NCBI GenBank assembly: GCA_004329165.1
Contig: CM014733.1
Location: 65,841,021-65,905,020 of the forward strand
From: Spatholobus suberectus
Lineage: Eukaryota > Streptophyta > Magnoliopsida > Fabales > Fabaceae
Direction of reading: 5' to 3'
Length of the DNA stretch: 64,000 bases
Below are positions 46,041 to 58,413 of this stretch, piece by piece. The position numbers were made by a program, and so were the translations under genes. The number at the start of each line of letters is the position of its first letter. Position 1 is the first letter of the stretch. The notes under the pieces are model-generated. The model was not told the origin of the DNA. It worked only from the letters and a program-made list of their open reading frames with translations, and did not search any database.

Positions 46041-46331
46041 CTAATCAGTAGGAGGGCGGTTCGACGGTCGAATTGCGACTCTAGCCGGAATGGGCCGGCC
46101 GGTTCCGGTTCCGCCACAAGAGCTGCAATTCATGCGACCCGAACCGGCGCAGGTTCGGCAACCTATGTCGCTGTCGGACCAGCGGGAACAGAGGCAAGTG
46201 ACTCGACCGGTTCCGTTGCACGTGGGGCAGCGAGGGAGCATGGGGTTGTGGTCCATCACCGACTTGACTAGAACCGCTCCGGCGAGGACGCTGAGACCCG
46301 TGGCCAACTGGGTTAGCACGATTGGACCCAT
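46041..46331 (-). CDS. Small DnaJ-type cysteine-rich (CXXCXGXG) protein
   Basis: A 96-residue single-exon frame from ATG 46331 to TAG 46041. Residues 1-25 are hydrophobic (LTQLATGLSVLAGAVLVKSV) and may be a membrane anchor or part of a targeting signal. Residues 34-79 hold cysteine motifs of the DnaJ zinc-finger type: CPTCNGTG, a shortened CLC, CRTCAGSG and CSSCGGTG, so three full CXXCXGXG repeats and one reduced pair. In plants, small proteins with this domain but no J domain (the BSD2 and LQY1 kind) act in plastids on protein folding or thiol chemistry; that role is inferred here. The base composition is far richer in GC than the flanks, as expected of a real exon. No introns are needed. 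Its upstream region is shared head to head with the gene at 47748. Confidence 0.85.
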   Translation of the reverse strand: MGPIVLTQLATGLSVLAGAVLVKSVMDHNPMLPRCPTCNGTGRVTCLCSRWSDSDIGCRTCAGSGRMNCSSCGGTGTGRPIPARVAIRPSNRPPTD

Positions 46332-47747
46332 TTGCTAGGAGGAAGGAGAGGAGAGAAGAGTGGGATTTTTTATTTTTTTTTGTGAGGGTTATATTGTGGC
46401 GTGTCATTTTTTATTTTCGAGGAACAAAGAGAAAAAAAGGAGCGATGGAAGTGGTTGTCGAATTGTACACGTAGAGGCGTTGTGTTTGGTGCGTGATAGG
46501 AGATGGGTGTTTGGAGTTTTGTGATGTGAGAGACGTTTTGCTTCTCAATTTTGATTTCTCTCCGGCTTGTAGGGACCGGAGGTTGCATTTGCTTGGTGGA
46601 GTGCGGGATTTCTGTGTTTCTTTTGTATGGCCTTTCGTGGCGTTAAACGAGTCCATTTTAAATACGTTTTAAATTCAAAAGAACTCTAGATTATACCGCC
46701 ATGATAAACGTTCACCCCTAAAATAGGGCAAATTTGAGTGGAAAGAAGAGACAGAGAGAAAAAGAAAAAAGTAGACTAAAAAATTATAAATGTGACAAGT
46801 GATATAATAATAATAATAAAAAAGCAGAGACAAAATAAGGTAGAAGTGAAATGAAAAAGAAAATAAATGTATAATGAATATTTTCCTAGTTTATATGTAT
46901 AATTATTTCAACGTTATATGCATAATGCATGTCTAATTATTTTAATATTTTGTTGTTGTTTCTTACCGTTATAAGATGAATATAAAACCGTCAAATATAT
47001 GGACTAATTTGGGATAATTATTACGTACAAAGAAGAAAATATTATATTATTACTTTATTTATTTTAATCAAATATACCAATCACCAATTATTTTAAAAGA
47101 ATATTTTGTCTAGACAGTATCATATATTCTTTGTCTTTTGAACTAAAGTTAATTATTTTTATTTTTTAATTTATGAAAATACATAACATGTCACGTCATA
47201 CAAAGTTTTCATGTGTATAATACAGATTTGTACCTTTATTATATGAAAAATTATTAGATAATCTAATACTATCACATGTCTATAGTATTGACTAATCTTT
47301 ATATGTCACATAGTCAAAGTTTTTAATTTACAAAAAAAATTAATAAAATTTAATTACATATCATGGAGATTAATCAAAACTATTGTAGTTCTAAATCATA
47401 TAATAATTTCTCCCATTACACATTTTAGCACTTCACAATTCCAATTTAGTGGTAGAAACTAAAACTGTTGACAAAAAGAATAATAATAAAAGTAGGCAAA
47501 AAAATTTACAGAAATCAAAATAAAAGAAAACTAAAATTTGATAAATATCGAAAACATATATAACCGTCTATTCAAAAAAAAAAAAAAAGAGTCTATATAA
47601 CCGTATAGTTATTTATCGAGATAAAGTGCTTGTTTAATTTTCCTTTTATTTTTAGGACAAAAGCAGGGAAAGAAAGAGAGACCCTTTTATAAGGGACAGA
47701 CAGGATTGGAATTTGGATTGGGGATTAACATAAAATTTGAAGGCAAA
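46332..47747. promoter_or_regulatory. Divergent intergenic region of the two housekeeping-like genes
   Basis: About 1.4 kb between two oppositely directed genes. The DnaJ-side 300 bases are moderately GC-rich and include likely 5' untranslated sequence; the rest is very AT-rich. No other gene is seen. Open frames at 46370-46656 (minus) have no known motif. Confidence 0.5.
47686..47694 (+). promoter_or_regulatory. Possible TATA box of the DUF493 gene
   Basis: TTTTATAAG lies about 55-60 bases before the chosen ATG, which would leave a short 5' leader. It is the only TATA-like site that near the gene in a GA-rich surrounding. Confidence 0.35.
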
Positions 47748-50700
47748 ATGGCGTGCAGGAGCATGCTTCGTTCCGCCGTTCTCATGGAACCCACCCTACT
47801 CCGTCCTTCCAATTTCAATTCTAACAAACATCACATAGCCTCACGCAACAAATGTAACAGGCTTACGACCATTAGGTCTCGCCAGTTTCATTCTCCAAAA
47901 CCCCCTCTCTCTTGCTCGCTCAGCGAAACGACGTCGTCTCAGGACGATCAAGGTCCCCCTCAGGACGCCGTCTTGAAGGCCATTTCAGGTAATTCCATCA
48001 ATTTCATTCCGAAACCGAAGATTCATAATCCACAAAACCGTTACGTTCCGTTGATATTGTTGTTGTGGCTGTTAAAATGTTGCGAGCTTGTTTATCACAG
48101 AGGTTTCCAAGGTCGAAGGGAGGGTTGGCCAAACAACAAACGTGGTTATTGGAGGCACTGTCGCGGATGATTCTACCAAGGAATGGTTGGCTTTGGACCA
48201 GAAGGTTTTATTTCACTCATTTTTCCAAGACATTGTTTGTTTTCGTTTGATAACTACTTGTGAATAATCGATTAATTGTTTGTGCTGCAAAGGTGAACTC
48301 GTACCCAACCGTTCGAGGATTTACTGCCATTGGAACTGGAGGTGAGGATTTTGTGCAAGCCATGGTTGTTGCTGTGGAGTCTGTAATCCAACAACCAATT
48401 CCTCAGGTATAATTGTATGTCAAGTCATTTCTGGAAATTGAACTTTTGTTATTGGAATAATGGAAAAGTTTCTCTAATTTATAATATGGTCCAAATAACA
48501 TCTGTTTTTATGGCTTGATACGTATTACAAGTTGGGGTCGTGTGTACGCGTCTGATATTAACTTGTACGTATTTCATTATTGGTGTTTTTACTGTAAGGT
48601 TAAGTTTTCCGCTACTTTTGTACCTAATTTGTGTGTGAATTGGCTTCGTCTTGAACTCTACATGATGTTTATGGTGGGTAACAGTTTTGGCTGCTGAGCT
48701 CAGCCTGTGTAATAAATTAATAACACTCCAAGGAGGAACATATATTTTGTTTGATTGACATATTGAAGGAAAATTATGCAAACTAAAAAAGCTTAAGGAA
48801 AAAAAAACCTCATTGCAGTGGTTGTGATGAAATAAATCATATTTTATGGCTGCTCTCAACGTTGTGAAATTCTTCCATGATCAGCATAATATCAGTTATT
48901 AACACTACTTAATTAGTACACTAAACTATCACAAGATAAGTTTATTTTTTTTCTTTTCTATCTGCATTGCAGGATAAGTAATTAATCAATATGTTTACAG
49001 CTAATTACTGTGGCCTTACCAAAGTCTGGTGCAACTTTTAAGCTTTAAATAGTTTTGTGCCTATGGTGGTTCTATGTTCCCGTGAATGTTGATCAACTAA
49101 ACAGTGCATCAGTAATAAAAATATTAAACTACAAACAAAATATATATCAAGTTAATAAACTTTTAATTTACACTTTGGGGCAGTTTGTCATCTCTCATTT
49201 TAGTTTAGAGCTATTTAAGATAAACTGCTCATAAAAAATTAGGTTATTTTGTATCTATTTTAACTTAGTTTGGTTTAAATTTGTTTTGTATCTAATATAA
49301 ATTTTTAAATCCAAAAAACTTAACATGATTATTGACCATTGGATGAATGAGTAGTCCCTACAGTTATATCTTACCCGGTAACCACCCTTAGATCTAGTTG
49401 GAGAGAGAATGGGAGAAAGAAAAAGAAAAGAAAGAGTTGGAACAAGTTGGAGCCAAAAAGACCAATTTTGAACTTTTTTGTGAATAATTATATCTCGAAT
49501 TGGTTTGCACAAGACCCAGTTTTTAAAACCTTATGTAGTTTAGTAGTTATCAATCACCTTATATTTATTATTGATCATAGTCTTTGGAACTTTCCAAATG
49601 CCCTATGATTGAGGTATACAGATTGAAATATACTATGAATAGAGACATTTAATGAACACTGACAAGGAAAAAAGGGGCTAATCAGAAATCATGATCCCAT
49701 ATAATGAAGGATTTTGATCAAAATGTGAAATGTCCATAAAATCTGTTTCTGACTTGTACATATGCCTAATAGATGTGTCTAAAACTGAAAAAATAATCTG
49801 TGAAACTCCTAAGTAGTCTTGCTCTTTCTCTCACACACTCACAGCGCAAGTGAGAGAGAGAAACTTCTTCATTATCTTAAATGTTCCTATAAGTTAGCTA
49901 AAAGTTCATAGGTGCTTCTTGTTATCTTGTGACTGGATCTAAAATTGAAATAATTCTGCAAGCTTTGGATGGTAATGGTTATTGATGATCTGCTGTCACA
50001 AAAAAGGTAAACAAATTTTTAGGAGGGCTTAATACATTTCAGTTTTCAATGAAGATAATTAGCACAGAGTGGACTTAGTTACTTTGATGAACACTATGGA
50101 CATGTATAGTAATGGAAGTCAATCATAAGTATGAACTTGCAAACTGGACTTGTTGCTAGTTCATTACCGACCCAGTATTGATAACATAAAATATATGCTG
50201 AGCTTGAATTTTATACCTCTTTCAATTATAATTGTTTCTCCTTATGGGCTATGGACTGTACAACATGAAGTGAATGTATTCCTTCAAGAGTTTGCTAAGT
50301 TGTAGAAGATTGCTTGTTTCAACTGTTATCAGTATATTGCATCTATAATTCTATCCGTTGTTGAGCCTCATTTTTCAAACGGCATTTGACTTCTGATCTG
50401 CTTGAATTTTTAACATCTTTATTACAGGGATATGTGAAGCAGAAGTTATCATCAGGGGGCAAATATGTATCTGTAAATATTGGGCCCATTCAAGTTGTTT
50501 CCAGTGAACAGGTCTTTCTCTCTTGTTCCATCCCCTCTTTCTATCACTCTAAAGTTTATTGTTCTAGCTTATTTCCACTAAAAGAACATAAGGGAAAAGA
50601 AGGAAAGGGTGGGACATGTTAGGATTTTATTTACATTTATTAGAAGTTTGTAGGTTGATCCTCCATGAGATCAAGGCCGGGTGAATACATCTTTATATGA

Positions 50701-50777
50701 AATGTTGTTGCATTTTTCAGGTCCAAGCTGTATATAATGCCATGAGGAGGGACGACCGGGTGAAATATTTTTTATAA
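47748..50777 (+). CDS. Plastid-type DUF493 family protein, five exons
   Basis: Exons 47748-47988, 48101-48204, 48293-48406, 50428-50511 and 50721-50777 join in phase to 600 bases, 199 residues plus stop. All introns are GT-AG; the third is about 2 kb. Residues 1-70 are rich in Ser, Arg and Asn (MACRSMLRSAVLMEPTLLRP), like a plastid transit peptide. The rest is a DUF493 (bacterial YbeD-like) domain with VNSYPTVRGFTAIGTGGEDF, KLSSGGKYVSVNIGPIQVVS and the end DDRVKYFL. The family adopts a small ferredoxin-like fold; a regulatory role is suspected, but the function in plants is not known to me. The start at 47748 is the first ATG in frame; an upstream extension in the same frame has no ATG. No stop or splice defect is visible, so the gene looks intact. 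Confidence 0.92.
48407..50427 (+). other. Large third intron of the DUF493 gene
   Basis: About 2 kb from GTATAATTG to the acceptor TTTATTACAG. I see no clear transposon ends or a nested gene. The open frames inside (for example 48479-48859 minus) have no known motif. Confidence 0.7.
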
Positions 50778-51311
50778 TCTGTCACATTGTTTTGTACAGA
50801 ACACCACGATTGCAAGGTATGCACAAACATGCCTGCTTTTTACTAGCTAGGTGTTAATTAATAATTAACCCATGATATCATTGTAATCAGAGTAATCACG
50901 GTGCAATTTGGATTTCTCCTGTATTCCCGTAACAGCATTATTTGTGTATAGTAGTAGATGATCTAATAGCCACTATTTTTTGTTTTTTATTGTAGAAGGG
51001 AAACAATTTTGTAGTATATTTAGTTGAAGGGTGATCTAGTATATGTAGTGCTGTGATGGTAACTGCTGTTATGGCAAAAATTTTTGCTGTCATGGTAACT
51101 TGCTGTTATTTGTTTACTTTGATGTAATGACTCTTATCAGTCCTTTTACTTATTTTAATTTGTTTGGAGTTTAACTCTACATACAGTATTTGAACCTGTC
51201 AATTGAAGCTTTCAACCTGCCAACTGATATAGCAGATAAAGGATATACCATTTATATAACAACTTGGAAAAAAAAATTTCTAAAAAATTTCCATATCTAT
51301 ACTTATTTAAC
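50778..51311 (+). other. 3' flank of the DUF493 gene
   Basis: It likely contains the 3' untranslated region in its first 200-300 bases. No further gene is seen before the MITE at 51312. Confidence 0.45.
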
Positions 51312-51588
51312 AAATAAACCATCAATTTGGTTCTCAAAGTATTACTTTCTCTTTTACTTAGTCTCTCAAGTATTGAAAATTAATAAGTAGTCTCTAACGT
51401 TTTGTTATATCCGTCCCGTTAGTTCTTTCTGTTAGCATCTCAAGAACCGTTTGATTAATACGAAGGACTAACTGGACGGATATAACAAAACGTTAAAAAC
51501 TACTTATTAATTTTCAATACTTGAAGGACTAAGTAGGAGAGAGGTTGATAGTTTGAGGACTAAATTGATAGTTTACTCCTTATTTAAC
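51312..51588. mobile_element. Palindromic MITE with long arms
   Basis: The left arm (AGTATTGAAAATTAATAAGT, then AACGTTTTGTTATATCCGTC) returns inverted as GACGGATATAACAAAACGTT with its AATTTTCAATACTTGAAGG. The arms are about 120 bases and nearly identical close to the centre, so the insertion is fairly young. Confidence 0.85.
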
Positions 51589-53627
51589 ATTTATATTCAT
51601 ATAAATTCTTTTTTATATATTAATTAAGAAAAGATAACCCGTACATTTCACGTGTCCAATAACTAGTTCTTTCTACAAAGTAGGATGTGGATGCCTTTTG
51701 AGAAAGTGAGACGACCTAGTTTATTCAGTTATGGGACGTATGAGAGTTCACGTTGTAAAAAAAAAAGGTACGAGAGTGCACGAGTCCGAACTCATTCTGT
51801 CCCCTTTTTTCAACACTTCTCCGCCTATGGTAAGGACTCAGGAGCCTCATAAACGCTGGCCAAATATATAAAATTTCTTCCAAGTGATATCGTGTATAAC
51901 AAAATTTCTATTGCCTTGCTTCCAGAGTTTTTGTTAATTTCGTTTCAATTGAAAATAAAACAAAAAGAGTTGGCACGCTCTATGAAACTTTTGAAGTTGA
52001 ATGTTAAACTGTGAAATTTTCTCACAAATTAAAAGAAAAATACTTTTGTGAATAAAGGTGTTCAGGTGTCTTTATTGTAGTTTATTTTATAAAAACAAAA
52101 ATTTAATTATATCGGTCTTTTAGAATTTTTTTTAAAGAAATTAATTATTACTCAAAATTAATTCGTTCCCAATCAAGCTAAGTACGACGGGAAAAGAAAA
52201 TTGTCAAGAAAATGGTTCCTAGCTATGAGAATAGGTAGGGCCTCGGTAAATATTTTAGTATTTGATCCCGTACTTGTGTTTGGAAAAAAAAAAATTGTAG
52301 CTAACCACATGCTTATGTGCGTAGTAACTTTAATTTTCATCCCATACCTGTTAAGTACTTATATCTATATCTACTACCCACACTTAAGTATAAAATCAAT
52401 AAATCAATAACAAATATTAATTGAAAAAATTGTTACAACTTATTTGAAAAATTATTCTTAAATCATCCAAACACCCCCATACAACATTAGGAACATAATT
52501 CTAACAGGACAACCAATAATGGCGAGGACAGGGATCGTGTTGCTACGACACTGCAATGCTCTCGTTTGGAGACACTGTAAATTGAAGAAGGATGAGGATA
52601 AGGATTGTTGAAGTTTTCCATCAAATGAAGCAAAGAATGGGAAGTTAGCGATGACTGGAGAGAAGAATAGTGGGTAGGTACCGTAGTGACTTTAGAGGCA
52701 GAGTTAGTTCGTGAAGGTAATAAGAGACTTAGAGTTCAAGACTATATTTTAACAATTAAATTAATGATTAATAATATATAATTATATATATGAGATATTT
52801 TAATTAAATTATATGTATGTGTATTGTTGTATATATATGTGTGTGCCCCACTATGGGATGGGGTGGGTACTGTTGTACCATGCATTCATTCCTGTTAAAT
52901 TTTATAGGTAAATCTCCGGCCCCACACCCATCTCTATTGAGCAGGTATTTTTTGAAGGCACCCATAGGGTTTGCGGTTGAGTTGTCATCCCCACTGGTTC
53001 CATGATTGATTGACTAAACTAGTGCAAATTTTGAAATAAATTATCAACATGAGATTATTTTGAAACATTTTACCAAAGTAGGACTATTTTTGTCACATCA
53101 TACCAAAATTGCTAAGTCATGTGACTATTTCTAGTGTCATGTGACTTTTTTATTTATTTAAGGATTGGATTGTGTCTCATGTGCATGCCACGTAGGACAC
53201 AATCCATTTTTTTTAAAGTCTATCATGTGGATGTTGCAACTCCACGTGATGACTTTTTCAAAAATTAAAATAAACAATAAAAATTAAAAATTAAAATAAA
53301 TAAATAAATAAACTTAAATAAAAAAGTAAAATTATACAAAATATTAATTATATAAAATATTAATTATATATTATAATAATTATATGAAAACATTAATTAT
53401 ATAATATACTAATTATTAAATGAAGAAATAAATAAACTTAAATAAAAAATCAAAATTAAAATACATAAATCCAATCTTTAAAAGACATACATAAAATTCT
53501 TCTATAACATTTTTCTATGTCGAATTAACTTCTTACCATAGGTACCATATCCTGTGTAATAAATTAAAGTCAATTATGTACTAAATGACATTAAATAAAT
53601 TATACATTTTATTTATTAAGAAACGTT
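51589..53627. other. Gene-free stretch
   Basis: AT-rich, with no convincing gene. The open frames at 52201-52410 and 52817-53005 show no known motif. Confidence 0.45.
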
Positions 53628-54040
53628 CGAGGAGTAAAATGTGAAATCCATAATATAAAAGGAAGGACAAAATATTTGAGTCAAATAATAGGAAGTTAAA
53701 ATATAATTTATCTTATTTTTTTCCTTAAAGTGTTAATTAATGATTTCAATTTTTTGTAGTCATTGTGCAAAGGAAAACCACCACTTTTTGAGTTTTCCTT
53801 GTACAACTATTTTTTGTACCATTTTGTTTTATCACTTAAACTTTTACACAAAAAAAACTACGAAAAATTTTCATTTACCACTTAAATATTACTTTTTTTA
53901 CTTCGCAAGAAGGGGAGAGCTATTCTTTTAATAGCGTGCTTCAAAAGTATATGGTGTCAGCTAATACTTAGCTGAAAGTTTTGAGCTTTGAATGAGTGCA
54001 AACCCAAATAGTAACTCTTTCCGTGCGAACAAGTTGAATG
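53628..54040. repeat. Local duplication, copy 1
   Basis: The part around AAAATGTGAAATCCATAATA and ATTTCAATTTTTTGTAGTCA matches 55468-55568. The part around ACCATTTTGTTTTATCACTT, AAAACTACGAAAAATTTTCA and TTACTTCGCAAGAAG, up to ACTCTTTCCGTGCG, matches 60465-60690. The open frame 53740-53931 lies in it but is not conserved as a frame. Confidence 0.7.
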
Positions 54041-54055
54041 GATAATAATTAGATG

Positions 54056-54326
54056 GTTTAATTACTCATTTAGTTTTTATAGTAACAAACAAATTTTCTT
54101 TTAGTTCCTATGCCTAAAAACATTTTCTTTTAATTTCTATACATATCTTTTTTAATCCCTTAGTCTTTACCGTAGGAACTACAACAACTTAAAATGATAT
54201 GTGTAAGGATTAAAAAAATTAAAAATAATATGTGTAGGAATTAAAATAGAATGTTTTTAAGTTTAGAAACTAAAAGAATTTTTTTTTTTGTAACTATAGG
54301 AACTAAAGGAGCAATTAAACCTAATT
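54056..54326. mobile_element. Palindromic MITE
   Basis: The left end (TTTAATTACTCATTTAGTTT) is inverted at the right (AACTAAAGGAGCAATTAAAC). Arms of about 110 bases, for example ATTTCTATACATATC against ATATGTGTAGGAATT. Confidence 0.72.
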
Positions 54327-54764
54327 AAATCTTCCATTGAAAGAAGCAAGTAAGGCAGAAAAAACTTGTTTGCAGTCACCTATTGCGAAAGGTCAAATGA
54401 GAATTTATCATAAATATAATTTTAAAAATAATTATTATAAAAATAATAATTTTAAAACATGACAATTTATGTTAAATTATTCAATTGGTCTCTAAACTAT
54501 TTTAGACCCAATTTTTTTTAGTTTAACTATTAAAATTTTATTTAAAAATAAAGATGAAAATGATACATTGAAAGAAATAATAAGTTAAGAAAAACTCTTA
54601 AAAACGCTTTCATTAAAAAAAAGTTCCTAAAATATTTTCGTTCAATAATAACTCCTAAAAACATTGTTATAAACATATATTCCTTTATTTTTTTTTTACA
54701 TACTTTAGTGACTAAAATAAGATATTATTATCAATGTACTAATATTTTTTATATTTCACTAAGA

Positions 54765-54940
54765 GAAAATAAGCTATGCATTGACAATGTAAAGCTATTT
54801 TACCCTGTTATCCAATCACAAACCATCATATATGGTAAGTTTGTTTATTTTTACAATAATTACCTTAAAAGTCATAATAACGGTGTTTTGTGATTGGTTG
54901 ATAGTGTAAAACTTTTTACATTAACAGTACATAGCCATTA
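54765..54940. mobile_element. MITE, GACAGTGTAAA family, copy E
   Basis: It starts GCTATGCATTGACAATGTAA and ends TTTTTACATTAACAGTACAT, with the core in copy A orientation (CCATCATATATGGTAAGTTT). Confidence 0.8.
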
Positions 54941-55182
54941 AAATCTTTCATTGAAAAAGATAAGATTTATATCATATATTTTCAATTAACCTTCTTCTTA
55001 TATATTTATATCATATCCAATATATTTATATTTCTTAAGAAGCATATTAAGATATACTAATTATATTTATTAATATATTATTTTGTATTTATTAATATAT
55101 TAATATATTAATATATATTTATTAATATTAATATTAAATAGTTAATATATATTAATAAAATTAATAAATATAAAATAATAAA

Positions 55183-55215
<33 letters not shown>

Positions 55216-55467
55216 TAATAACATTAAATTAGTAATAAATATGAATTAATAAATATATAATAATATTAAAAAATATTAATTAATAAATATATACTAATAA
55301 TATTAAAATTAATATCAATACGTTCATCATAAATATTGAGCATAATTTTAGCAAATAATAATAACTTAATAAATATAATTATAACTTTAATAAATAATTT
55401 TACATCTTAAAATTATAAGAGTAAAATAAGAATCGAAGATAATGTGATAGTAAAGCATAATATTGAG
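54941..55467. other. Very AT-rich, TAATATAT-repetitive stretch
   Basis: Low-complexity sequence with a TA tract at about 55183-55208. No gene. Confidence 0.6.
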
Positions 55468-55730
55468 GAGCAAAATGTGAAATCCATAGCAAAATGTGAT
55501 AGAAAGCTAAAATATAATTTATCCTATTTTCCCCTTAAAATGTTAATTAGTGATTTCAATTTGTTGTAATACCTATTTGGTTGTATGTTCATTTATAAGA
55601 TACGCATGTCTCATTCTTATATCTAATGTAGAAGATAGAAGTTAGAGCTTTTGATTTTTACGTATCTAATGTGTATCTTAGCTATCTGACACAAAACCAA
55701 CCATAGGGGGAGTCATTGTGCAATTAAGAA
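55468..55730. repeat. Local duplication, copy 2
   Basis: GCAAAATGTGAAATCCATAG and AATTAGTGATTTCAATTTGT match copy 1 (53628-53760). The string GTCATTGTGCAA also occurs in both, here at about 55712 after about 140 unrelated bases. Confidence 0.6.
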
Positions 55731-55878
55731 GTGTGATTTTGGCCCTACATCTTAGGGTTATCCTACTTGGCTTACTATAATGGTCTTAAGGCTTTTTAGT
55801 CCACTTAATGGAGATTCAAAAGCCCTCAATCTACACAACTCACTTAGTAAGGGAGTTGGTCTAGGACTTAAGAGGGGC

Positions 55879-57056
55879 TATAAAACACAAAAAAACACAA
55901 GAAGGGGGTTAAATTGTGTTTTAAACTTTTTTGCAAAACATGTATTTGTTTGTTAATAAGACAATATATAAAACGAGTTCACAAACAAACTTGTAGTTGA
56001 GAACTCTTTTGTAAAATGTTTTGGCAGGATTTCCATAAGCTTTTCAAACACAAATATAAACACGTTAAAGAAAGGAGAAAGAGATAAAAACACAAAGTTT
56101 TTACGCTGGTTCGTCTCACTCTAGAAATTATGTCTAATTCTTGATATACCACCAAGTTCCATTATAACTTGTAACAAGTTGTAAGTATTCTTTTCAACAA
56201 TCCTCTTTAGGCTCAACCCAAGCAATCTTTCACTTGTCTCTCCAAGCAAATACCCCAAGTATTCTTTGAATCAAAGCCTATCTAAACTTTCACCAATTTC
56301 ACTTAGAAATGGTTAAAGGGAAAGATTATTAGCTGAGCTTCGTCTTATCAAACGGATGTATACAATGAAGTTATAGTCTAACACTTAGCAACTTTTTACA
56401 GTTAGTACAGGAAGAATTTCAAATTATTTAAGAGCAAGGAAACTTAAGAAACTTAACAACGTGCTCAAAAATTCAAAGGTTCGAACTCATCTTCCTTGTA
56501 CACATCTCACAACTATTTATAGAGCTCCAAAAAGTATTCGTTGAGAGCTCTTCCAGAGTTTTAGTCATTTGTTAGAATTTGTGAAGAAAGTGTCTGTTGG
56601 AACATTAAATGCAACATTAAATATCTTTTACCAACTAGTCACTCTGATAAGATAAAGTAGTTGGCTTACCTTTATTTTCTTATACCATATCTTGTGGCAG
56701 TGAGCATGTTCCACTTTTTCGTACTAACAAGCACGCTGTTATGCTCTCTTTTTGGTAGTTAGCTCAACTTTTTAGGGAGTAGGTAAGTTGACATCCCTTT
56801 TCATATATTTTTAATAGAATAGGCGTGAGAATTCCTAAAAAGGTTTCAGACTTGTACAAAAACTATTTAAAAAAGCAAAACGCGAATGTACGCAAAGACA
56901 TCGTCTGATGATCAGAAGCAAGGTTTTCGTCTGTATTAATAAAACACTGTATTGTTTTATTTTCAAAAACACGAGTATGGTCTGTTTAAAACACAGATAG
57001 TCTGTTTGGCATAATCAAAACAAATTAAGGGCTATGATTTGTCCCTTGTCCTAACA
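55879..57056 (-). mobile_element. Solo LTR, Sirevirus-like Copia, minus strand
   Basis: It is bounded by a perfect target duplication GGGGC (55874-55878 and 57057-57061). On the minus strand it starts TGTTAGGACAAGGGACAAAT. Its 3' end has the AATTTAACCCCCTTCTTGTG style of the Sirevirus-type LTRs at 22997, 28857 and 38413. It is a different subfamily, since the body does not match them. No internal sequence remains. Confidence 0.88.
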
Positions 57057-57119
57057 GGGGCCAACCCATACATTATGACTATTTTAAAAATGCTTTTTCT
57101 CAAATGTCCAAAAAAAATG

Positions 57120-57895
57120 TTTTTAACTTGGTTTCGACCATAGTATATTCAACTTGGTTTCAACCAAGGTATTTTTGGCTTAACATGGCATCTTTAGCTT
57201 ACCCCTGATTAAGGCATTTTCGGTTTGACTTTAAGTAGCACATTTTTGACTTGGCCTTGGCCAAGGCATATTTAGCTTGACTTAGGCCAGGACATCTTCG
57301 GCTTGGCCTCGGCTAGGGAATCTTCGACTCAGTCTTGGCTAGGACATCTTCGGCTCGGCCTTAGTCAAGGCATTTTGGCTTGGCCTCGATTAGGGCATTT
57401 TGGCTCGACCTTGGCTAGGACATTTTCGGTCGGCCTTGGCCTCGATAAAGACATCATTGGCTTAGCCTCGGTCAGGGCATCCTTAACTCGACTTCGACCA
57501 AGTCATCTTTGGCTCGGCCTCGGCCATGGCATCTTTGGCTTAGTATCAACCAAGACATCTTCGTTTAGGCCTCAGTCAGAGAATCTTTAACTCAATTTTG
57601 GCCATAGTATCTTTAACTCGTGCTCGGCTAAAGTATCTTCAACTCAACCTCAACTAGAGTATCTTTAATTAAGTTTCGGCTAAAGTATCTTCAACTCGGT
57701 CTCGATTAGAGTATCTTCAACTATGATTTGGCCAAAATATCTTCAACTCAACCTTGTCTAGAGGATCTTCAACTCGGCCTTGACCATACTATCTTTAACT
57801 AGGTTTCGACCAGAGTATCTTTAAATCGACCTCAACTAGAGTATCTTTAACTAGGTTTTAGACAGAGTCTCTTTAACTCAGCCTCGATAAAATAT
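57120..57895. repeat. Degenerate minisatellite, unit about 27-30 bases
   Basis: About 27 tandem units of the type GGCATCTTCGGCTCGGCCTC plus GGCTAG. They are GC-rich in the centre (57240-57560) and decay to ATCTTTAACTCGGTTTCGAC-type units toward the right. The open frame 57303-57590 is only the repeat read in one phase. Confidence 0.85.
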
Positions 57896-57904
57896 TAATA
57901 AAGT

Positions 57905-58056
57905 ATGTCAATTTTTTTTTAAATTTAAGGCCCATGAGCTAGCCATAGCCCATAGGGCCTCGTGGGGCTTTTTAGCCCTACAGGCTTTTTTAGCCCTGGC
58001 CCACGTTGGTCAGGCCTAAATGAGTCAGGCTGAGCCATTTTGACAGCTATTTAAAA
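57905..58056. mobile_element. Fragment of a hAT-like MITE
   Basis: GGGGCTTTTTAGCCC, GGCTTTTTTAGCCC and the end GAGCCATTTTGACAGC resemble common plant hAT-type MITE ends. The other end is missing. Confidence 0.4.
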
Positions 58057-58413
58057 GAATACGAGTTGACCCACATACTTGGTCGACCTGTTTCAAATTG
58101 AACTAATTTTCATGATTTTATATAGATAGTTAGTTCGATTTAATTTATGTTTACTCAACCCCCGCCACTATTCAATTTAGATTTTGAATTATAAATTTAT
58201 AAACCCAAATAAAACCAACCAGAATTGATCCCTACTAATCCCGTCATTATCTATTCATACCACCAGCATTCCCACTTCTTAGAATGACCCAAAATCTAAG
58301 TACATGTTTAAATTTCAATTAGAAAAGTCTAAAAAATACTTTATTTTCAAAGCAACATTTTTTTCCTCTTCATTTATGCATTGAAAATCACAAATTCACA
58401 TTAAAATTTATAA
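58057..58413. other. Gene-free spacer
   Basis: AT-rich; nothing recognised. Confidence 0.5.

Noticed and set aside
46081..46407. 108-codon minus frame and two plus frames over the DnaJ-type gene
   Set aside because: These are shadows of the Cys-rich frame; they lack any motif.
48065..48250. Alternative frame across exon 2 of the DUF493 gene
   Set aside because: It ignores clear splice sites; the spliced frame gives a full conserved domain.
57303..57590. 95-codon frame rich in Leu, Gly and Arg
   Set aside because: It is the minisatellite unit read in one phase, with repeated peptides and no start context.
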